From the NCBI RefSeq assembly GCF_010500835.1, contig NZ_JAAAMJ010000015.1:1-64000 (forward strand): DNA of 64,000 nucleotides, read 5' to 3'. Of this stretch, positions 29,320 through 38,781 are shown piece by piece (within the stretch, counting starts at the first letter, position 1; each line of letters begins with the position of its first letter). The position numbers and the translations under genes were made by a program. The notes beneath the pieces were generated by a model, which worked only from the letters and a program-made list of their open reading frames with translations, did not search any database and was not told the DNA's origin. This stretch comes from Aurantimonas aggregata. GTDB taxonomy: Bacteria > Pseudomonadota > Alphaproteobacteria > Rhizobiales > Rhizobiaceae.

Positions 29320-29350
29320 GTCGAACACCTCCGGGGTAAAGGTGTTCGAC
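29320..29350. other. Perfect hairpin in the MFS-purH gap
   Basis: GTCGAACACCT (29320-29330) and AGGTGTTCGAC (29340-29350) form an 11-bp perfect stem with a 9-nt loop. A second inverted repeat, GAGGCCG with CGGCCTC, follows at about 29353-29382. No T-run follows on either strand. The surrounding gap (29222-29450) has no supported ORF; it may hold a bidirectional terminator or a small RNA. Confidence 0.5.
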
Positions 29351-29450
29351 GGCGAGGCCGCCAGTCCATCCGTGGTCGGCCTCACCGGAACAGGTCTTTG
29401 TCCCATCGCCGGTTTGCGCGAGGCTTTCGCCGGGCCCCGGGACGCTGGCG

Positions 29451-31064
29451 TCAGTGGCGGAAGTGCCGCATCCCGGTCATCACCATGGCGATACCGTTCT
29501 CGTCGGCAGCGCGGATGACCTCGTCGTCGCGCATCGAGCCGCCCGGCTGGATCACTGCCGTCGCGCCCGCCGCGACCGCCGAGAGCAGCCCGTCGGCGAA
29601 CGGGAAGAACGCATCTGACGCCACCGCCGACCCGCGCGTCAGCGGCTCGGCCAGCCCTGCCGCCTCGGCGGCGTCCTCGGCCTTGCGGGCGGCGATCCGG
29701 GCCGAATCCACCCGGCTCATCTGGCCCGCGCCGATCCCGACGGTCGCGCCGTCGCGGACATAGACGATGGCGTTCGACTTGACGTGCTTGGCGACCCGGA
29801 AGGCGAATTTCAGGTCCTCGAGTTCGGTCGCGCTCGGCGCGCGCTTGGTCACCACCGTCAGGTCGAGATCGTCGACGACGCCGTTGTCGCGCGTCTGGAC
29901 GAGCAGGCCGCCGGCAACCGACTTCACCGTCAGGCCGGGTGCACTGCGATCGGGCAGGCCGCCCGTGATGAGCAGGCGGAGGTTCTTCTTCGCCGCCACG
30001 ACCGCGATCGCGTCGTCGTCCGCTTCCGGGGCGATGATGACCTCGGTGAACACTTCTACGATCGCCTCCGCCGCCTGCCGGTCGAGCCGGCGGTTCAGCG
30101 CGACGATGCCGCCGAAGGCCGAGACGGGATCGCAGGCGAGCGCCTTGCGGTAGGCCTCGACGAGGCTCGTCCCCTCGGCGACGCCGCAGGGATTGGCGTG
30201 CTTGATGATCGCGACGGCGGCGCTTTTGGCGGGATCGAACTCCGCCACCAGCTCGAAGGCGGCGTCGGTGTCGTTGATGTTGTTGTAGGACAGCGCCTTG
30301 CCCTGCAGCTGCCGCGCCGTCGCAACGCCTGGCCGCCTCTCGCCGGTCTTGTAGAAGCCGGCGCTCTGGTGCGGGTTCTCGCCGTAGCGCAAGGTCTCGG
30401 ACAGCGTTCCGGTGAAGCTGCGGATGGCGGGCATGTCACCGATATCAGCGGCGAACCATTTGGCGACGGCAGCGTCATAGATCGCGGTGGCGCCGAAGGC
30501 TTGCATGGCAAGGCGCTTGCGCAGCGACAGTGTCGTGTGTCCGGCGTCCTGCCGCAGTTCCTCGAGCACCGAGCCGTAATCGGCCGGATCGACCAGAACG
30601 GTGACATAGCCGTGGTTCTTGGCCCCGGCGCGGATCATCGCCGGGCCGCCGATGTCGATATTCTCGACGATCGTCGCACGGTCGGCGCCGCCGGCCAGCG
30701 TTTCGGCGAACGGATAGAGATTGACCGCCAGGAGATCGATGCCCTCGATGCCGTGCGCCGCCATCGCCGCCGCATGGTCCGCATCGTCGCGGATCGCGAG
30801 CAGCCCGCCGTGCACGCTGGGGTGCAACGTCTTGACCCGACCGTCCATGATCTCCGGAAAGCCGGTCAGCTCGGCGACGTCCCGCACCTTCAGGCCCGCC
30901 GCGCTCAACGCGCGGAACGTGCCGCCGGTCGAGACCAGCTCGACGCCGAGCTCGGCGAGACCCGTGGCGAAGGGCACGAGGCCGGTCTTGTCGAAGACCG
31001 AGAGCAAAGCGCGGCGGACCGGGACGCGGTCTGGCAGGGGCGTGGCGTTGGCTTCGACGGACAT
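29451..31064 (-). CDS. purH: Bifunctional AICAR formyltransferase / IMP cyclohydrolase
   Basis: A 537-aa enzyme for the last two steps of IMP synthesis. The N-terminal MGS-like cyclohydrolase domain (about 15-160) contains [28 protein letters not shown], and the AICAR transformylase domain (about 165-470) contains [11 protein letters not shown]-like '[14 protein letters not shown]', [10 protein letters not shown] and [10 protein letters not shown]. Start 31064 gives the family N-terminus with GGGAAG upstream. A 51-aa lipoprotein gene lies 77 bp upstream in the same direction. No ZMP riboswitch is evident because that gap is too short. Confidence 0.97.
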   Translation of the reverse strand: MSVEANATPLPDRVPVRRALLSVFDKTGLVPFATGLAELGVELVSTGGTFRALSAAGLKVRDVAELTGFPEIMDGRVKTLHPSVHGGLLAIRDDADHAAAMAAHGIEGIDLLAVNLYPFAETLAGGADRATIVENIDIGGPAMIRAGAKNHGYVTVLVDPADYGSVLEELRQDAGHTTLSLRKRLAMQAFGATAIYDAAVAKWFAADIGDMPAIRSFTGTLSETLRYGENPHQSAGFYKTGERRPGVATARQLQGKALSYNNINDTDAAFELVAEFDPAKSAAVAIIKHANPCGVAEGTSLVEAYRKALACDPVSAFGGIVALNRRLDRQAAEAIVEVFTEVIIAPEADDDAIAVVAAKKNLRLLITGGLPDRSAPGLTVKSVAGGLLVQTRDNGVVDDLDLTVVTKRAPSATELEDLKFAFRVAKHVKSNAIVYVRDGATVGIGAGQMSRVDSARIAARKAEDAAEAAGLAEPLTRGSAVASDAFFPFADGLLSAVAAGATAVIQPGGSMRDDEVIRAADENGIAMVMTGMRHFRH

Positions 31065-31141
31065 GCGGCTTCCCGTGATCGTGGCTGAAGCCCGTCTGAT
31101 AGTCGCCGCCCGGCCGCCGGGCAATGCCTCGACCTCGAAGC

Positions 31142-31297
31142 TTACGGCTTCTCCCGGACCGGCGGCGCGTCGCCGCGCATCGGCGCCGAGCGTTCACCGA
31201 GATCGTCCAGCGTGTTGGGCAGGACCCCGACGGCACGGTTCATGCCGCAGCCGGCGAGCAGCAGGGTGAGGGCGAGGACGGATAGGGTTCGGATCAT
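31142..31297 (-). CDS. Small lipoprotein (51 aa)
   Basis: A short protein with a signal peptide and lipobox LLLAGC (cysteine at about residue 17), followed by [21 protein letters not shown] and a Pro/Lys-rich end. It should be a small envelope lipoprotein. The ATG at 31297 is the only start that gives the signal peptide. It precedes purH by 77 bp in the same orientation and may be co-transcribed. No specific family is known to me. Confidence 0.65.
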   Translation of the reverse strand: MIRTLSVLALTLLLAGCGMNRAVGVLPNTLDDLGERSAPMRGDAPPVREKP

Positions 31298-31352
31298 GCC
31301 AGCTAGCTGGGGCGGTGCCCTGATCCTGTAAAGGCTTCGACCCGCTCTCGCG

Positions 31353-31377
31353 GGAACAGCCGCGATCATCGGCCGTT
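31353..31377 (+). promoter_or_regulatory. EcfG-type general-stress promoter
   Basis: GGAAC (31353-31357), exactly 16 nt, then CGTT (31374-31377) is the established consensus for the alphaproteobacterial extracytoplasmic sigma factor EcfG (RpoE2/SigT). It lies 33 bp before the ATG of the downstream small protein, which has the strong ribosome site AAAGGAGG. It overlaps nothing coding on the plus strand. Confidence 0.75.
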
Positions 31378-31410
31378 TCAGCGAAAGATCACTGCGCAAA
31401 GGAGGACGCC

Positions 31411-31716
31411 ATGCCCCAGGGCGACAAGTCCAAATACACCGACAAGCAGGAGCGCAAGGCCGATCACATCGCCGAAGGCTACGAGAAGCGCGGCGTGCCG
31501 GAGGACGAGGCCGAGCGCCGCGCCTGGGCGACCGTCAATAAGGACGATGGCGGCGGCAACAAGTCCGGCTCCGGCCGCGGCAAGGAGACCGGCAATCCGG
31601 CCGCGCACAAGGGCGGCAAGAAGGGCGGCGAAGCCGCCGCCTCGCGATCCGCCGAGGAGCGCTCGCAGTCGGCGAAGAAGGCCGCCGCCACCCGAAAGCG
31701 CAACGCCGCCAGCTAG
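31411..31716 (+). CDS. Small hydrophilic stress-type protein (101 aa)
   Basis: A 101-aa, highly charged, disordered-looking protein. The N-terminal block KYTDKQERKADHIAEGYEKRGVPEDEAERRAWATVN is conserved in a family often labelled 'plasmid stabilisation protein' without evidence; the second half has Gly/Lys motifs (GGNKSGSGRGKE, KGGKKGGE) and an Ala/Lys-rich tail. An AAAGGAGG site lies 6 nt before the ATG, and a perfect EcfG-type promoter lies upstream, so expression in the general stress response is likely. The antisense ORF covering the same region is rejected. Confidence 0.8.
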   Translation: MPQGDKSKYTDKQERKADHIAEGYEKRGVPEDEAERRAWATVNKDDGGGNKSGSGRGKETGNPAAHKGGKKGGEAAASRSAEERSQSAKKAAATRKRNAAS

Positions 31717-31772
31717 ATCGTGAAGCGATGGGGCGGACGATTGATCGCCCACCCCACGCTGCGTTCGGGGCG

Positions 31773-32126
31773 CTATTCCTGGCGGTGGAACACCATGCCG
31801 CTATGGTACAGGACGCCGTCGCGGAACTCGCCGTCGGCGGTGAAGCCGGTGTCGTCCCAGTAGTCGATGTGATCGCCGCGGACCTCGTAGCGCCCCTGAT
31901 AGGCGCTTTCGCGGGTTCCCCGCGCCTCGTCGTAGCGCCCGTTCGGCAGCAGTTCGTGGCGGACATGCCGGTCCTCCGTCACCCACATCCCGACATAGGG
32001 GTGGGTCTGCGTTGAGGCCGCGGGTGCATTCTGTCGTGTGGTCATCTCGGCCTGAGCCTCCGGTGCGACGAGTGATGCCGCGGCGATGGAAACGAGCGGC
32101 AAAGCGAGTAAGGACGACCGCCTCAT
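31773..32126 (-). CDS. Atu4866-domain exported protein
   Basis: A 117-aa protein with a signal peptide (about 1-27, ending AQA) and an Atu4866-type domain: HPYVGMWVTEDRHVRHELLPNGRYDEARGT, YQGRYEVRGDHIDYWDDTGFTADGEF. The domain was defined from an Agrobacterium protein of known structure, with a small beta-barrel and no known function. Its ATG overlaps the stop of the SDR gene (ATGA), so both are translated together. The divergent LysR gene is the likely regulator of the pair. Confidence 0.85.
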   Translation of the reverse strand: MRRSSLLALPLVSIAAASLVAPEAQAEMTTRQNAPAASTQTHPYVGMWVTEDRHVRHELLPNGRYDEARGTRESAYQGRYEVRGDHIDYWDDTGFTADGEFRDGVLYHSGMVFHRQE

Positions 32127-32839
32127 CGGCTTGCGGTGGGTCGCACCACGATCTCGTTCACGTCGACATCGTCCGGCTGCTCGATGGCGTAGCGGACGGC
32201 GCGGGCGATCGCGTCCGGCTTGAGGGCGATGGTGCGATAGGCCTTCATCGCCTCGGCTGTCACGGGATCGGTGATCGTGTCGGCGAGTTCGCTCTCGACG
32301 ACGCCCGGATGCACGCAGGTGACCCGGATCTGGTCGTTCTCCTGCCGCAGCCCCTCGGAGATCGCGCGCACCGCGTATTTCGTGGCGCAGTAGACGGCGG
32401 CCGTCGGCACCACCCGCAGCGCACCGATCGAGGCGATGTTGACGATATGGCCGGAGCCCCGCGTCGTCATTTCCGGAAGCACGGCGGCGATGCCGTAGAG
32501 CACGCCCTTGATGTTGACGTCGACCATCCGGTCCCACTCGTCGACCTTCAGTGCCGCCATCGGCGACAGCGGCATAACCCCGGCATTGTTGACGACCACG
32601 TCGACGCGGCCGAAGCGCTCCCGCGCCGCTTCCGCAAAGGCCGCGACATCGGCGCGATCGGTGACGTCGAGGCGGCGCACCAGGACCTCGCCGCCGATTT
32701 CTTCGGCAAGTGCCTCCAGACGATCGGTGCGGCGGGCGCCGAGGGCGAGCCGGGCGCCGGCCAGGCCGAGTTCCCTGGCGATGGCAGCGCCAATGCCGCT
32801 GGAGGCACCGGTGATCAGGATGGTCTTGTCGAGGGACAT
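32123..32839 (-). CDS. SDR-family oxidoreductase (YdfG-like)
   Basis: A 238-aa short-chain dehydrogenase: TGASSGIG at 10-17, then NNAGVMPLSP, NIASIGA and YCATKYA (Y-x3-K). 'GARRTDRLEAL' after the second strand suggests NADP preference. Similar enzymes act on serine or 3-hydroxy acids, but the substrate here is not predictable. It overlaps the Atu4866 gene and faces the LysR regulator across a 105-bp gap, a classical regulator-target layout. Confidence 0.88.
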   Translation of the reverse strand: MSLDKTILITGASSGIGAAIARELGLAGARLALGARRTDRLEALAEEIGGEVLVRRLDVTDRADVAAFAEAARERFGRVDVVVNNAGVMPLSPMAALKVDEWDRMVDVNIKGVLYGIAAVLPEMTTRGSGHIVNIASIGALRVVPTAAVYCATKYAVRAISEGLRQENDQIRVTCVHPGVVESELADTITDPVTAEAMKAYRTIALKPDAIARAVRYAIEQPDDVDVNEIVVRPTASR

Positions 32840-32944
32840 CGGGATTATCCTTTCGTGACGTCTTCGATGGTCAGAAGGATAGGCGCGTGGCATTGTCCCG
32901 ATAAGCCGATGATTCCTAACCAGACTGAAAAGCCCTGCTAACCA

Positions 32945-33835
32945 ATGCAGCTCGATCTTAATGCAATCTCGGTATTCGCCATCGTCGCGGAAGAGCGGAA
33001 CTTCCGCGCCGCCGCCGATCGGCTGGGCGTCACCCGCTCGGCCGTCAGCCAGACGATCCGCCGCATCGAGGAGAGCCTCGGCGTGGCGCTGGTCCAGCGC
33101 ACGACGCGCAGCGTCAGCCTGACCGAAGCCGGCCAGCGGCTCCACGCCGAGATCGCCCCGGCGGTCGCCGACATCCGTACGGCGCTCGAGGAAGCGACGC
33201 TCCAGACCGGGCGCCCGCGCGGCCGATTGCGCCTCGCCGTCTCGTCGATCGCCGAGCGTTTCCTGTCGGGGCCGTTTCTCGCGGACTTCGCCGCCGCCAA
33301 TCCCGAGGTGGCACTCGACATCACCGTCACCGACGAGGAATTCGACATCGTCGCCGAAGGCTTCGATGCGGGCGTGCGTCTCGGCGAAGTGATCGAGCAG
33401 GACATGATCGCGGTCGCGGTGGCCGGGGACGAGCGGCAGCTGGCAGTGTGCGCGCCGTCCTATCGCGATCGTTTCGGCGTGCCGTCACATCCGGCCGAGC
33501 TCGCCTTGCATGACTGCATCGGCTGGCGGCCGTCTCCGAAGGCAGCCCCCTATCGGTGGGAGTTTGCCGAAGCGGGCAAGGAGTTCCGCGTGGCGGTTCC
33601 GCCGCGCTTCACCACCAATGACATGGCACTGATGATCAAGCTCGCGGTCGCCGGCGCCGGCATCACTTTCGGCATGGAGCAGAGCTTCCGCCCGATGATC
33701 GAGCGCGGCGACCTGATACCGATCCTCGAGCCGTACAGCCCATACTTTGCCGGCTTCTATCTCTATTATCCCAGCCGCCGGAACGTCGCGCCGAAGCTGC
33801 GCGCGTTGATCGACCATGTGCAGCGCGGGCGTTGA
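32945..33835 (+). CDS. LysR-family transcriptional regulator
   Basis: A 296-aa regulator. The winged helix-turn-helix is at about 1-60 (FAIVAEERNFRAAADRLGVTRSAVSQTIRRIEESLG) and the periplasmic-binding-like effector domain covers about 88-290. It is divergent from the SDR-Atu4866 pair and most likely controls it. The pair's inducer is unknown. The shared 105-bp region contains two near-repeats of CTAACCA (near 32917 and 32938) that may be part of its site. Confidence 0.9.
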   Translation: MQLDLNAISVFAIVAEERNFRAAADRLGVTRSAVSQTIRRIEESLGVALVQRTTRSVSLTEAGQRLHAEIAPAVADIRTALEEATLQTGRPRGRLRLAVSSIAERFLSGPFLADFAAANPEVALDITVTDEEFDIVAEGFDAGVRLGEVIEQDMIAVAVAGDERQLAVCAPSYRDRFGVPSHPAELALHDCIGWRPSPKAAPYRWEFAEAGKEFRVAVPPRFTTNDMALMIKLAVAGAGITFGMEQSFRPMIERGDLIPILEPYSPYFAGFYLYYPSRRNVAPKLRALIDHVQRGR

Positions 33836-33848
33836 TGCCCGGCCGCGC

Positions 33849-35534
33849 CTATCGTTCGCGGTCGAAGCGCCAGGCGACGCCGTCGGGCGACAGCGCGTCG
33901 AACGGCACGACGATCTGCAGGGTGCGGCGGGCCCCCGCGACATCGGCGAAGAAGATCGAATCCTCGATCTCGCAGTGCGAATCGCAGCGGAACAGCCAGG
34001 TCTGGTCCCGGACGCTGAGCCGGATCGCGGCGCCGGCGCTTTCCACCACCACCGACGGGTGGAGATGGAATCTCGCCGTCGCGTCGCGGGCGATCATCTG
34101 CGGGCGGTGTCCCCCGCCGCGCAGGAACCGGTCCGCGCCGAGCACGGTGCGGCCGTCGCGGGACACTTCGATGCGGCGGCTGTGCAGGAGGCCGAAGCCG
34201 CGATCGTAGCCGTCATGCGTCGCCTCGAAGCCGAGGCCGCTGTCGCCGGTCTCGGCGCAGTCGACATGGGTCGGGCCCGGCACCAGCGGCGTGCCGAGGA
34301 AGCGGTCGAGGCTTTCCGAGCGGGCAAAGCGCGAGGAGGACTGGTCGGCGATGGTCACCGTCGAATGCGCCGCGGTCGACCGGGACAGCCGGCGCCAGTC
34401 ACCGTCCTCGCCGATCGGGCGGCCGCAATTGACGACGATGCGGCTTGCCTCGCTCGACAGCTCGAAGGACAGCGTGCCAGCATGGGCACCGCCGGAGAAG
34501 GCCGGCGGCGGGGGGCAGCCGGTATCGGCGACGACGACGGTCTGGCCGGCGGCGAGCCGGTGGTAGCCGGACTGGCGCGCATGGAACATCGGCTCGCCGA
34601 GCGTCTCGTCGAAACGCAGCAGCACCGACAGGAGATGGACGTCGCCGGCCCCGGCGCCGTTGAACAGCGCCAGCGACCCGTCCGAATGGCGGAAGAAGCG
34701 CAAAGCCGGCAGCATCCGGTCGATGGCGGTGTAGATGCCCTTCGGCACCGGCTGGCCCTGGCCGACGAAGGTCTGGCGCAGCGGGATCATGTCGGCGAGG
34801 ATGCGCGCGACGGCGCAGGGATCGCGCGACACGTGCCCGCCATCGGGGAATATCTGCCGGTCGAGCTCGTCGGCGAGGTGCAGCGCTGCGATGCGGATGC
34901 GCGCATTCGGCGTCGGCAGGCAGAGCGCGGCCAGGGCCAGGGCAATCCGCACCGTCAGCCGGGGCATCCCGTCGGGCGCCTCCTGGGCGATCGAGCGCAA
35001 ATAGCGGGCCTGGCCGGCCAGGCTCTTCATGAAGCGGCGGTAGAAGCCGAGTTCGGCGTCGGTCAGCAGCAGGTCGGCATGGGTCATCCAGCTGATCACC
35101 CGCCGCGCCGTCACCGCCGGCTCGAAGGCGGGGCCCGCGATCGTGCGGCCCTTGAAGCGGATCCAGTCGTCGACGAGGGTCCGCGCATTGGCGACAGCCA
35201 GCGCGTCGCCCGCCTCGGCGTGATGGCGCAGCCAGTCGAAGCCGTTGAGCTCGGCGGCATAGGCCGGGCTCGGCAGCGCCAGCTCGAAGATCGACGAGCG
35301 CCCTGGCTCCAAGAGCTGACCGGCGAAATGGAAGCGTCCGGCATAGATCGCCTCGGCGACGGCCGGATCGCCGTGACGAAGGTTCGGCGGTACCACCAGC
35401 AGCCGGTCGGGAACGCCGCCGGCGAAGCGCCAGCGATGGATCGGCCCGGTGCGCAGCCGCCGTCGAGCCCGCCGCCACGCTTCCCGCAGCGTCAGGACCG
35501 CCAGCAGCGGTCTATCCACGAGGCTCGTCGACAC
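33849..35534 (-). CDS. Heparinase II/III-family protein
   Basis: A 561-aa protein with an N-terminal alpha-alpha barrel (about 70-330) and a C-terminal beta-sandwich (about 345-545) of the heparinase II/III family, lyases of acidic polysaccharides. Recognisable blocks include FPDGGHVSRDPCAVARILADMIPLRQ and SSRFARSESLDRF. No clear signal peptide is present, which is common for the rhizobial branch near rsmB. The start is a GTG at 35534 preceded by AAAGGA at a short distance, so it is uncertain. The substrate is unknown; a cell-envelope or exopolysaccharide role is a guess. Confidence 0.82.
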   Translation of the reverse strand: MSTSLVDRPLLAVLTLREAWRRARRRLRTGPIHRWRFAGGVPDRLLVVPPNLRHGDPAVAEAIYAGRFHFAGQLLEPGRSSIFELALPSPAYAAELNGFDWLRHHAEAGDALAVANARTLVDDWIRFKGRTIAGPAFEPAVTARRVISWMTHADLLLTDAELGFYRRFMKSLAGQARYLRSIAQEAPDGMPRLTVRIALALAALCLPTPNARIRIAALHLADELDRQIFPDGGHVSRDPCAVARILADMIPLRQTFVGQGQPVPKGIYTAIDRMLPALRFFRHSDGSLALFNGAGAGDVHLLSVLLRFDETLGEPMFHARQSGYHRLAAGQTVVVADTGCPPPPAFSGGAHAGTLSFELSSEASRIVVNCGRPIGEDGDWRRLSRSTAAHSTVTIADQSSSRFARSESLDRFLGTPLVPGPTHVDCAETGDSGLGFEATHDGYDRGFGLLHSRRIEVSRDGRTVLGADRFLRGGGHRPQMIARDATARFHLHPSVVVESAGAAIRLSVRDQTWLFRCDSHCEIEDSIFFADVAGARRTLQIVVPFDALSPDGVAWRFDRER

Positions 35535-35700
35535 GTCCTTTTCCCAGCTCCGGACAGTGTCCGGTCCCGTGGCCCCAATCAGGCGTCACGGGTTCCTCGC
35601 CTTGCGGCGATGAAGCCGGGACGCCGGCTCTCTGGGGCCAAGTTTCTGCCAATATGGTAAAGGCTTTGCTAAGCCGCTGGCGAGTCCTGGAAAGTCCGCC

Positions 35701-37188
35701 TCAGATGCGACGCAGCCGCGCGGCAAAGAACCCGTCGAGTCCGCCGCCAGCCCCCTCGCCGCCGCCCATCATCTCGGGCGTCGTGCGCAGATCGCCGGCC
35801 TCCGTCACCGCGAAGCCGAAGCCCGGTAGTTCCTCCGGCTGCACAGGGTCGCGGACATAATCCGGCCGAGCCTTGAGGAACGCCTCGACGAGATCCTCGC
35901 CCTCCAGCGGGTCGAGCGAGCAATTGGAGAAGACGAGACGCCCCCCGACCGCCAGCATGTCGGCGGCAACAGTCAGGAGCCGCGCCTGCACGCCGGCGAG
36001 CTTCTCGATCTCGGCCAGGTCCTTGGTATAGGCGACGTCGGGATGGCGGCGGATTGTACCGGTGGACGAGCAGGGCGCATCGAGCAGGATCGCGTCGAAC
36101 GGTGTCTCCGGCGCATGGGCGGCAACGTCGCCGACGATCGTCTCGGCTTCCAGCGACAGACGCTCGAGATTGGCCTTCAGCCGCTTCATCCGGTTGGCGT
36201 TGATGTCGAAGGCGGTGACCTTGCCGCCGGCGAGGATCAGCTGGGCGGTCTTGCCGCCGGGCGCGGCGCAGAGATCGGCGACGCGCTGGCCCGTCAGATC
36301 GCCGAACAGCTGCGCCGGCAGGGCGGCAGCGGCGTCCTGTACCCACCAGTCGCCTTCCGCAAAGCCCGCAAGCCCGGTCACCGCGCCGTCGAATTCGCCG
36401 AGGCGCACGGTCGAGCGCCCAAGGTGGGTGCCGCCGAGGCGTTCGGCCCAGCCGGCCGCATCGGCCTTGACGGTGAGGTCGAGCGGCGCGGGCGTCATGT
36501 GCGCCAGCGCGATCGCCTGCGCGCGTTCCGGACCATAGGTCGCGACCAGCCGGCGCATCAGCCATTCCGGCACATTGTCGGACGGCTGGCCGATGCCCGC
36601 CAGCGCCTCCTTCTCGCGCGAGAGGCGGCGCAGCACGGCGTTGATCATGCCGGCAAAACGCTGGCTGCGGGAATCGATGTTGGCGGCGGCAACGGCGAGA
36701 TCGACTGCGGCCGAATCGGGGACATTGAGATAGAGGATCTGCGCCGCGCCGACATGCAGAATATGCTTCAGCGACGCCGCGTTGGGTGGCAGCGGCCGGT
36801 CGAGACAGGCGTCCAGCGCCCGGTCGATCTTGCCGCGGAAGCGCAGCGCCGTCAGGATGATCGCCTTGACCAGGCCCTGGTCGCGCGGCTCCAGCGCGCG
36901 CAGGCCCGGATGGCCGCCGGTCGGATCGAGCAGGCCGTCGGCCGAGGTCTTGGCGTCGACGATCGCCGACAGGAGCTTGGCAGTGACCAGGCGCGCGCCG
37001 AGGCCGGGCCGGTCGCCGGCCGAGTAGCCGTCCGGCACGAAGCCGTCGGGACCGGCGGGAATGCGGGCGTGGTTACCGCCGCGATCCTGTGATGGCTTGC
37101 CCGGCAGCGGGCGCTTGCGCGGTGCCGAGCGGGAGGCGTCGAAATTGCCGCCGCGGCGGGACTTCTTGCCGTCCGTCCCGGCGCTCAA
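35701..37188 (-). CDS. rsmB: RsmB-like 16S rRNA (cytosine-5) methyltransferase
   Basis: A 495-aa enzyme of the NOL1/NOP2/Sun family. A NusB-like RNA-binding domain covers about 65-195, followed by the SAM-dependent methyltransferase domain. The catalytic cysteine motif [15 protein letters not shown] and the second cysteine motif [14 protein letters not shown] are intact; [12 protein letters not shown] binds SAM. The first 60 residues are basic and poorly conserved. The start is TTG at 37188 overlapping the htpX stop (TTGA), so translation is coupled to htpX. Confidence 0.9.
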   Translation of the reverse strand: MSAGTDGKKSRRGGNFDASRSAPRKRPLPGKPSQDRGGNHARIPAGPDGFVPDGYSAGDRPGLGARLVTAKLLSAIVDAKTSADGLLDPTGGHPGLRALEPRDQGLVKAIILTALRFRGKIDRALDACLDRPLPPNAASLKHILHVGAAQILYLNVPDSAAVDLAVAAANIDSRSQRFAGMINAVLRRLSREKEALAGIGQPSDNVPEWLMRRLVATYGPERAQAIALAHMTPAPLDLTVKADAAGWAERLGGTHLGRSTVRLGEFDGAVTGLAGFAEGDWWVQDAAAALPAQLFGDLTGQRVADLCAAPGGKTAQLILAGGKVTAFDINANRMKRLKANLERLSLEAETIVGDVAAHAPETPFDAILLDAPCSSTGTIRRHPDVAYTKDLAEIEKLAGVQARLLTVAADMLAVGGRLVFSNCSLDPLEGEDLVEAFLKARPDYVRDPVQPEELPGFGFAVTEAGDLRTTPEMMGGGEGAGGGLDGFFAARLRRI

Positions 37189-38108
37189 CCCCAGGGTCCC
37201 CGGCGCGTACCACTGGCGGATGCCGCCGGCGGCGCGACGCGCTGGTTGCCGGCCCGCCCGATGCCGATGCCCATCTCCGACGCCATCGCCTCGAGCGCCG
37301 CGATGCGGTTGGCCGGGTTGGGATGGGTCGAGAACAGCCCGTCCATGCGCTGGCCGGACAGCGGGTTGATGATGAACATGTGGGCGCTCGCCGGATTGCG
37401 CTCGGCATCCTGGTTGACGATGCGGCCGGCGCTCTTGGCGATCTTGTCGAGCGCCGTCGCGAGCCAGAGCGGATTGCCGCAGATCTCGGCGCCGCGCCGG
37501 TCGGCGGAATATTCCCGCGTCCGGCTGATCGCCATCTGGACGAGCATCGCCGCAAACGGCGCGACGAGCATGCCGACCAGCAGCCCGACCATGCCGAGCG
37601 GGTTGTTGCGATTGCCGCCGAAGAAGAAGGCGAAATTGCCGAGCATGGAGATCGCGCCAGCGAGCGTCGCAGTGATCGTCATGATCAGCGTGTCGCGGTT
37701 CTGCACATGCGCCAGTTCGTGCGCCATCACGGCGGCAACTTCCTCGGGGGTCAGCCGCTCGAGCAGCCCCGTCGTCGCCGCGACGGCAGCATTCTCCGGA
37801 TTGCGGCCAGTTGCAAAGGCGTTCGGCTGCGGGTTCTGGATCACGTAGACCTTGGGCATCGGCAGGTCGGCATTGGCCGAAAGGCCCTCGACGATGCGGT
37901 AGAGCTCCGGCGCGGTGCGGGCGTCGACCTCGCGGGCATTGTGCATCCGCAGCACCATCTTGTCCGAGTTCCAGTAGGAAAACAGGTTCATGCCGGCGGC
38001 GACCACGAACGCGATCATCAAGCCGGCGCGTCCGCCGATCAGGAATCCCACCCCCATGAAAAGGGCGGTCATGAAGGCAATCAGCATCGCCGTCTTGATC
38101 ATGTTCAT
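37185..38108 (-). CDS. htpX: Zinc metalloprotease HtpX
   Basis: A 307-aa inner-membrane M48 protease for quality control of membrane proteins. Two N-terminal transmembrane helices (about 5-24 and 28-46), the catalytic HELAH at 130-134, two further hydrophobic segments (about 144-164 and 178-196), and the third zinc ligand region [11 protein letters not shown]. It precedes rsmB with a 4-bp overlap, a conserved pairing in rhizobia. The 293 bp upstream (38109-38401) show no supported gene and must carry its promoter. Confidence 0.95.
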   Translation of the reverse strand: MNMIKTAMLIAFMTALFMGVGFLIGGRAGLMIAFVVAAGMNLFSYWNSDKMVLRMHNAREVDARTAPELYRIVEGLSANADLPMPKVYVIQNPQPNAFATGRNPENAAVAATTGLLERLTPEEVAAVMAHELAHVQNRDTLIMTITATLAGAISMLGNFAFFFGGNRNNPLGMVGLLVGMLVAPFAAMLVQMAISRTREYSADRRGAEICGNPLWLATALDKIAKSAGRIVNQDAERNPASAHMFIINPLSGQRMDGLFSTHPNPANRIAALEAMASEMGIGIGRAGNQRVAPPAASASGTRRGPWG

Positions 38109-38401
38109 GCGAGGGTCGTCCTCCGGTCCGTGCCGCGCGTCAAAATCGCGCCGTGTCGGCAGGAAATCTGGGGATCGCGGCGGGCTTCTTCAATGCTGGG
38201 AGCGCATGACCAAGGGCGCTCGGCTTGTTCGAGAATGCCTCTGATGACACGCGGGTGGTCGCAAACGATCCCGCACCGGCATAGGGGGCTTCACCCAACG
38301 GCCGCAATGCTTATCTGAATCGCGAGGCACATGACGATGCCGGCTTGCGGCGCACGCGTGGCGGACCGGCCATCGTCAGCCGCGCACGGATGAGGACGAC
38401 G

Positions 38402-38626
38402 ATGATAGAAACGCCCGATAGCGTTCAGCCGGAATTGCCGCCGACGGCGCGAGCCGACCTGCCGGATGCGGCCCGCCGGGCGTTGGCGGAAGCCGCCGAA
38501 CGGCGCCGCCTGCAGGAAGCCGCTGCCGGCGCGACCGAGCGCCCGACCGAGGTGAACGGCCCGAAGGGACCAGAGCCCGTCCGTTATGGCGACTGGGAGA
38601 AGAACGGCATCACCTCCGACTTCTGA
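38402..38626 (+). CDS. DUF1674 / SdhAF4-like succinate dehydrogenase assembly factor
   Basis: A 74-aa protein ending in the family signature: NGPKGPEPVRYGDWEKNGITSDF. The eukaryotic homologue Sdh8/SDHAF4 binds flavinated succinate dehydrogenase subunit A and aids assembly (family knowledge). The N-terminal part is an Ala/Arg-rich helix. The ATG at 38402 was chosen for GAGG six nt upstream; the longer frame adds 19 residues without conservation. It stands divergent from htpX and is not next to any sdh gene in this window. Confidence 0.85.
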   Translation: MIETPDSVQPELPPTARADLPDAARRALAEAAERRRLQEAAAGATERPTEVNGPKGPEPVRYGDWEKNGITSDF

Positions 38627-38781
38627 GGGCCAGCGACGGACGGAATCTCGCCCGCTGATTGTGGGCCTCGTATCCTAGATCGAACGCCACCGGCGGCGGC
38701 ACATGCCTCTAGGTCAGATACTCCGGCAGCCGCAACCCGATTGCGCAGGAAGCAGTATAGGAATATTATCCGGCATCGTCA

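Noticed and set aside
31065-31141. ZMP (pfl) riboswitch before purH
   Set aside because: The 77-bp gap is too short and shows no fitting structure.
31411-31716. Plasmid stabilisation function
   Set aside because: This is a transferred label; no plasmid or partner gene is present, and the promoter points to stress expression.
31378-31752. Minus-strand ORF with hydrophobic stretches opposite the 101-aa stress protein
   Set aside because: The plus strand has the promoter, ribosome site and a known conserved block; the minus ORF is its shadow.
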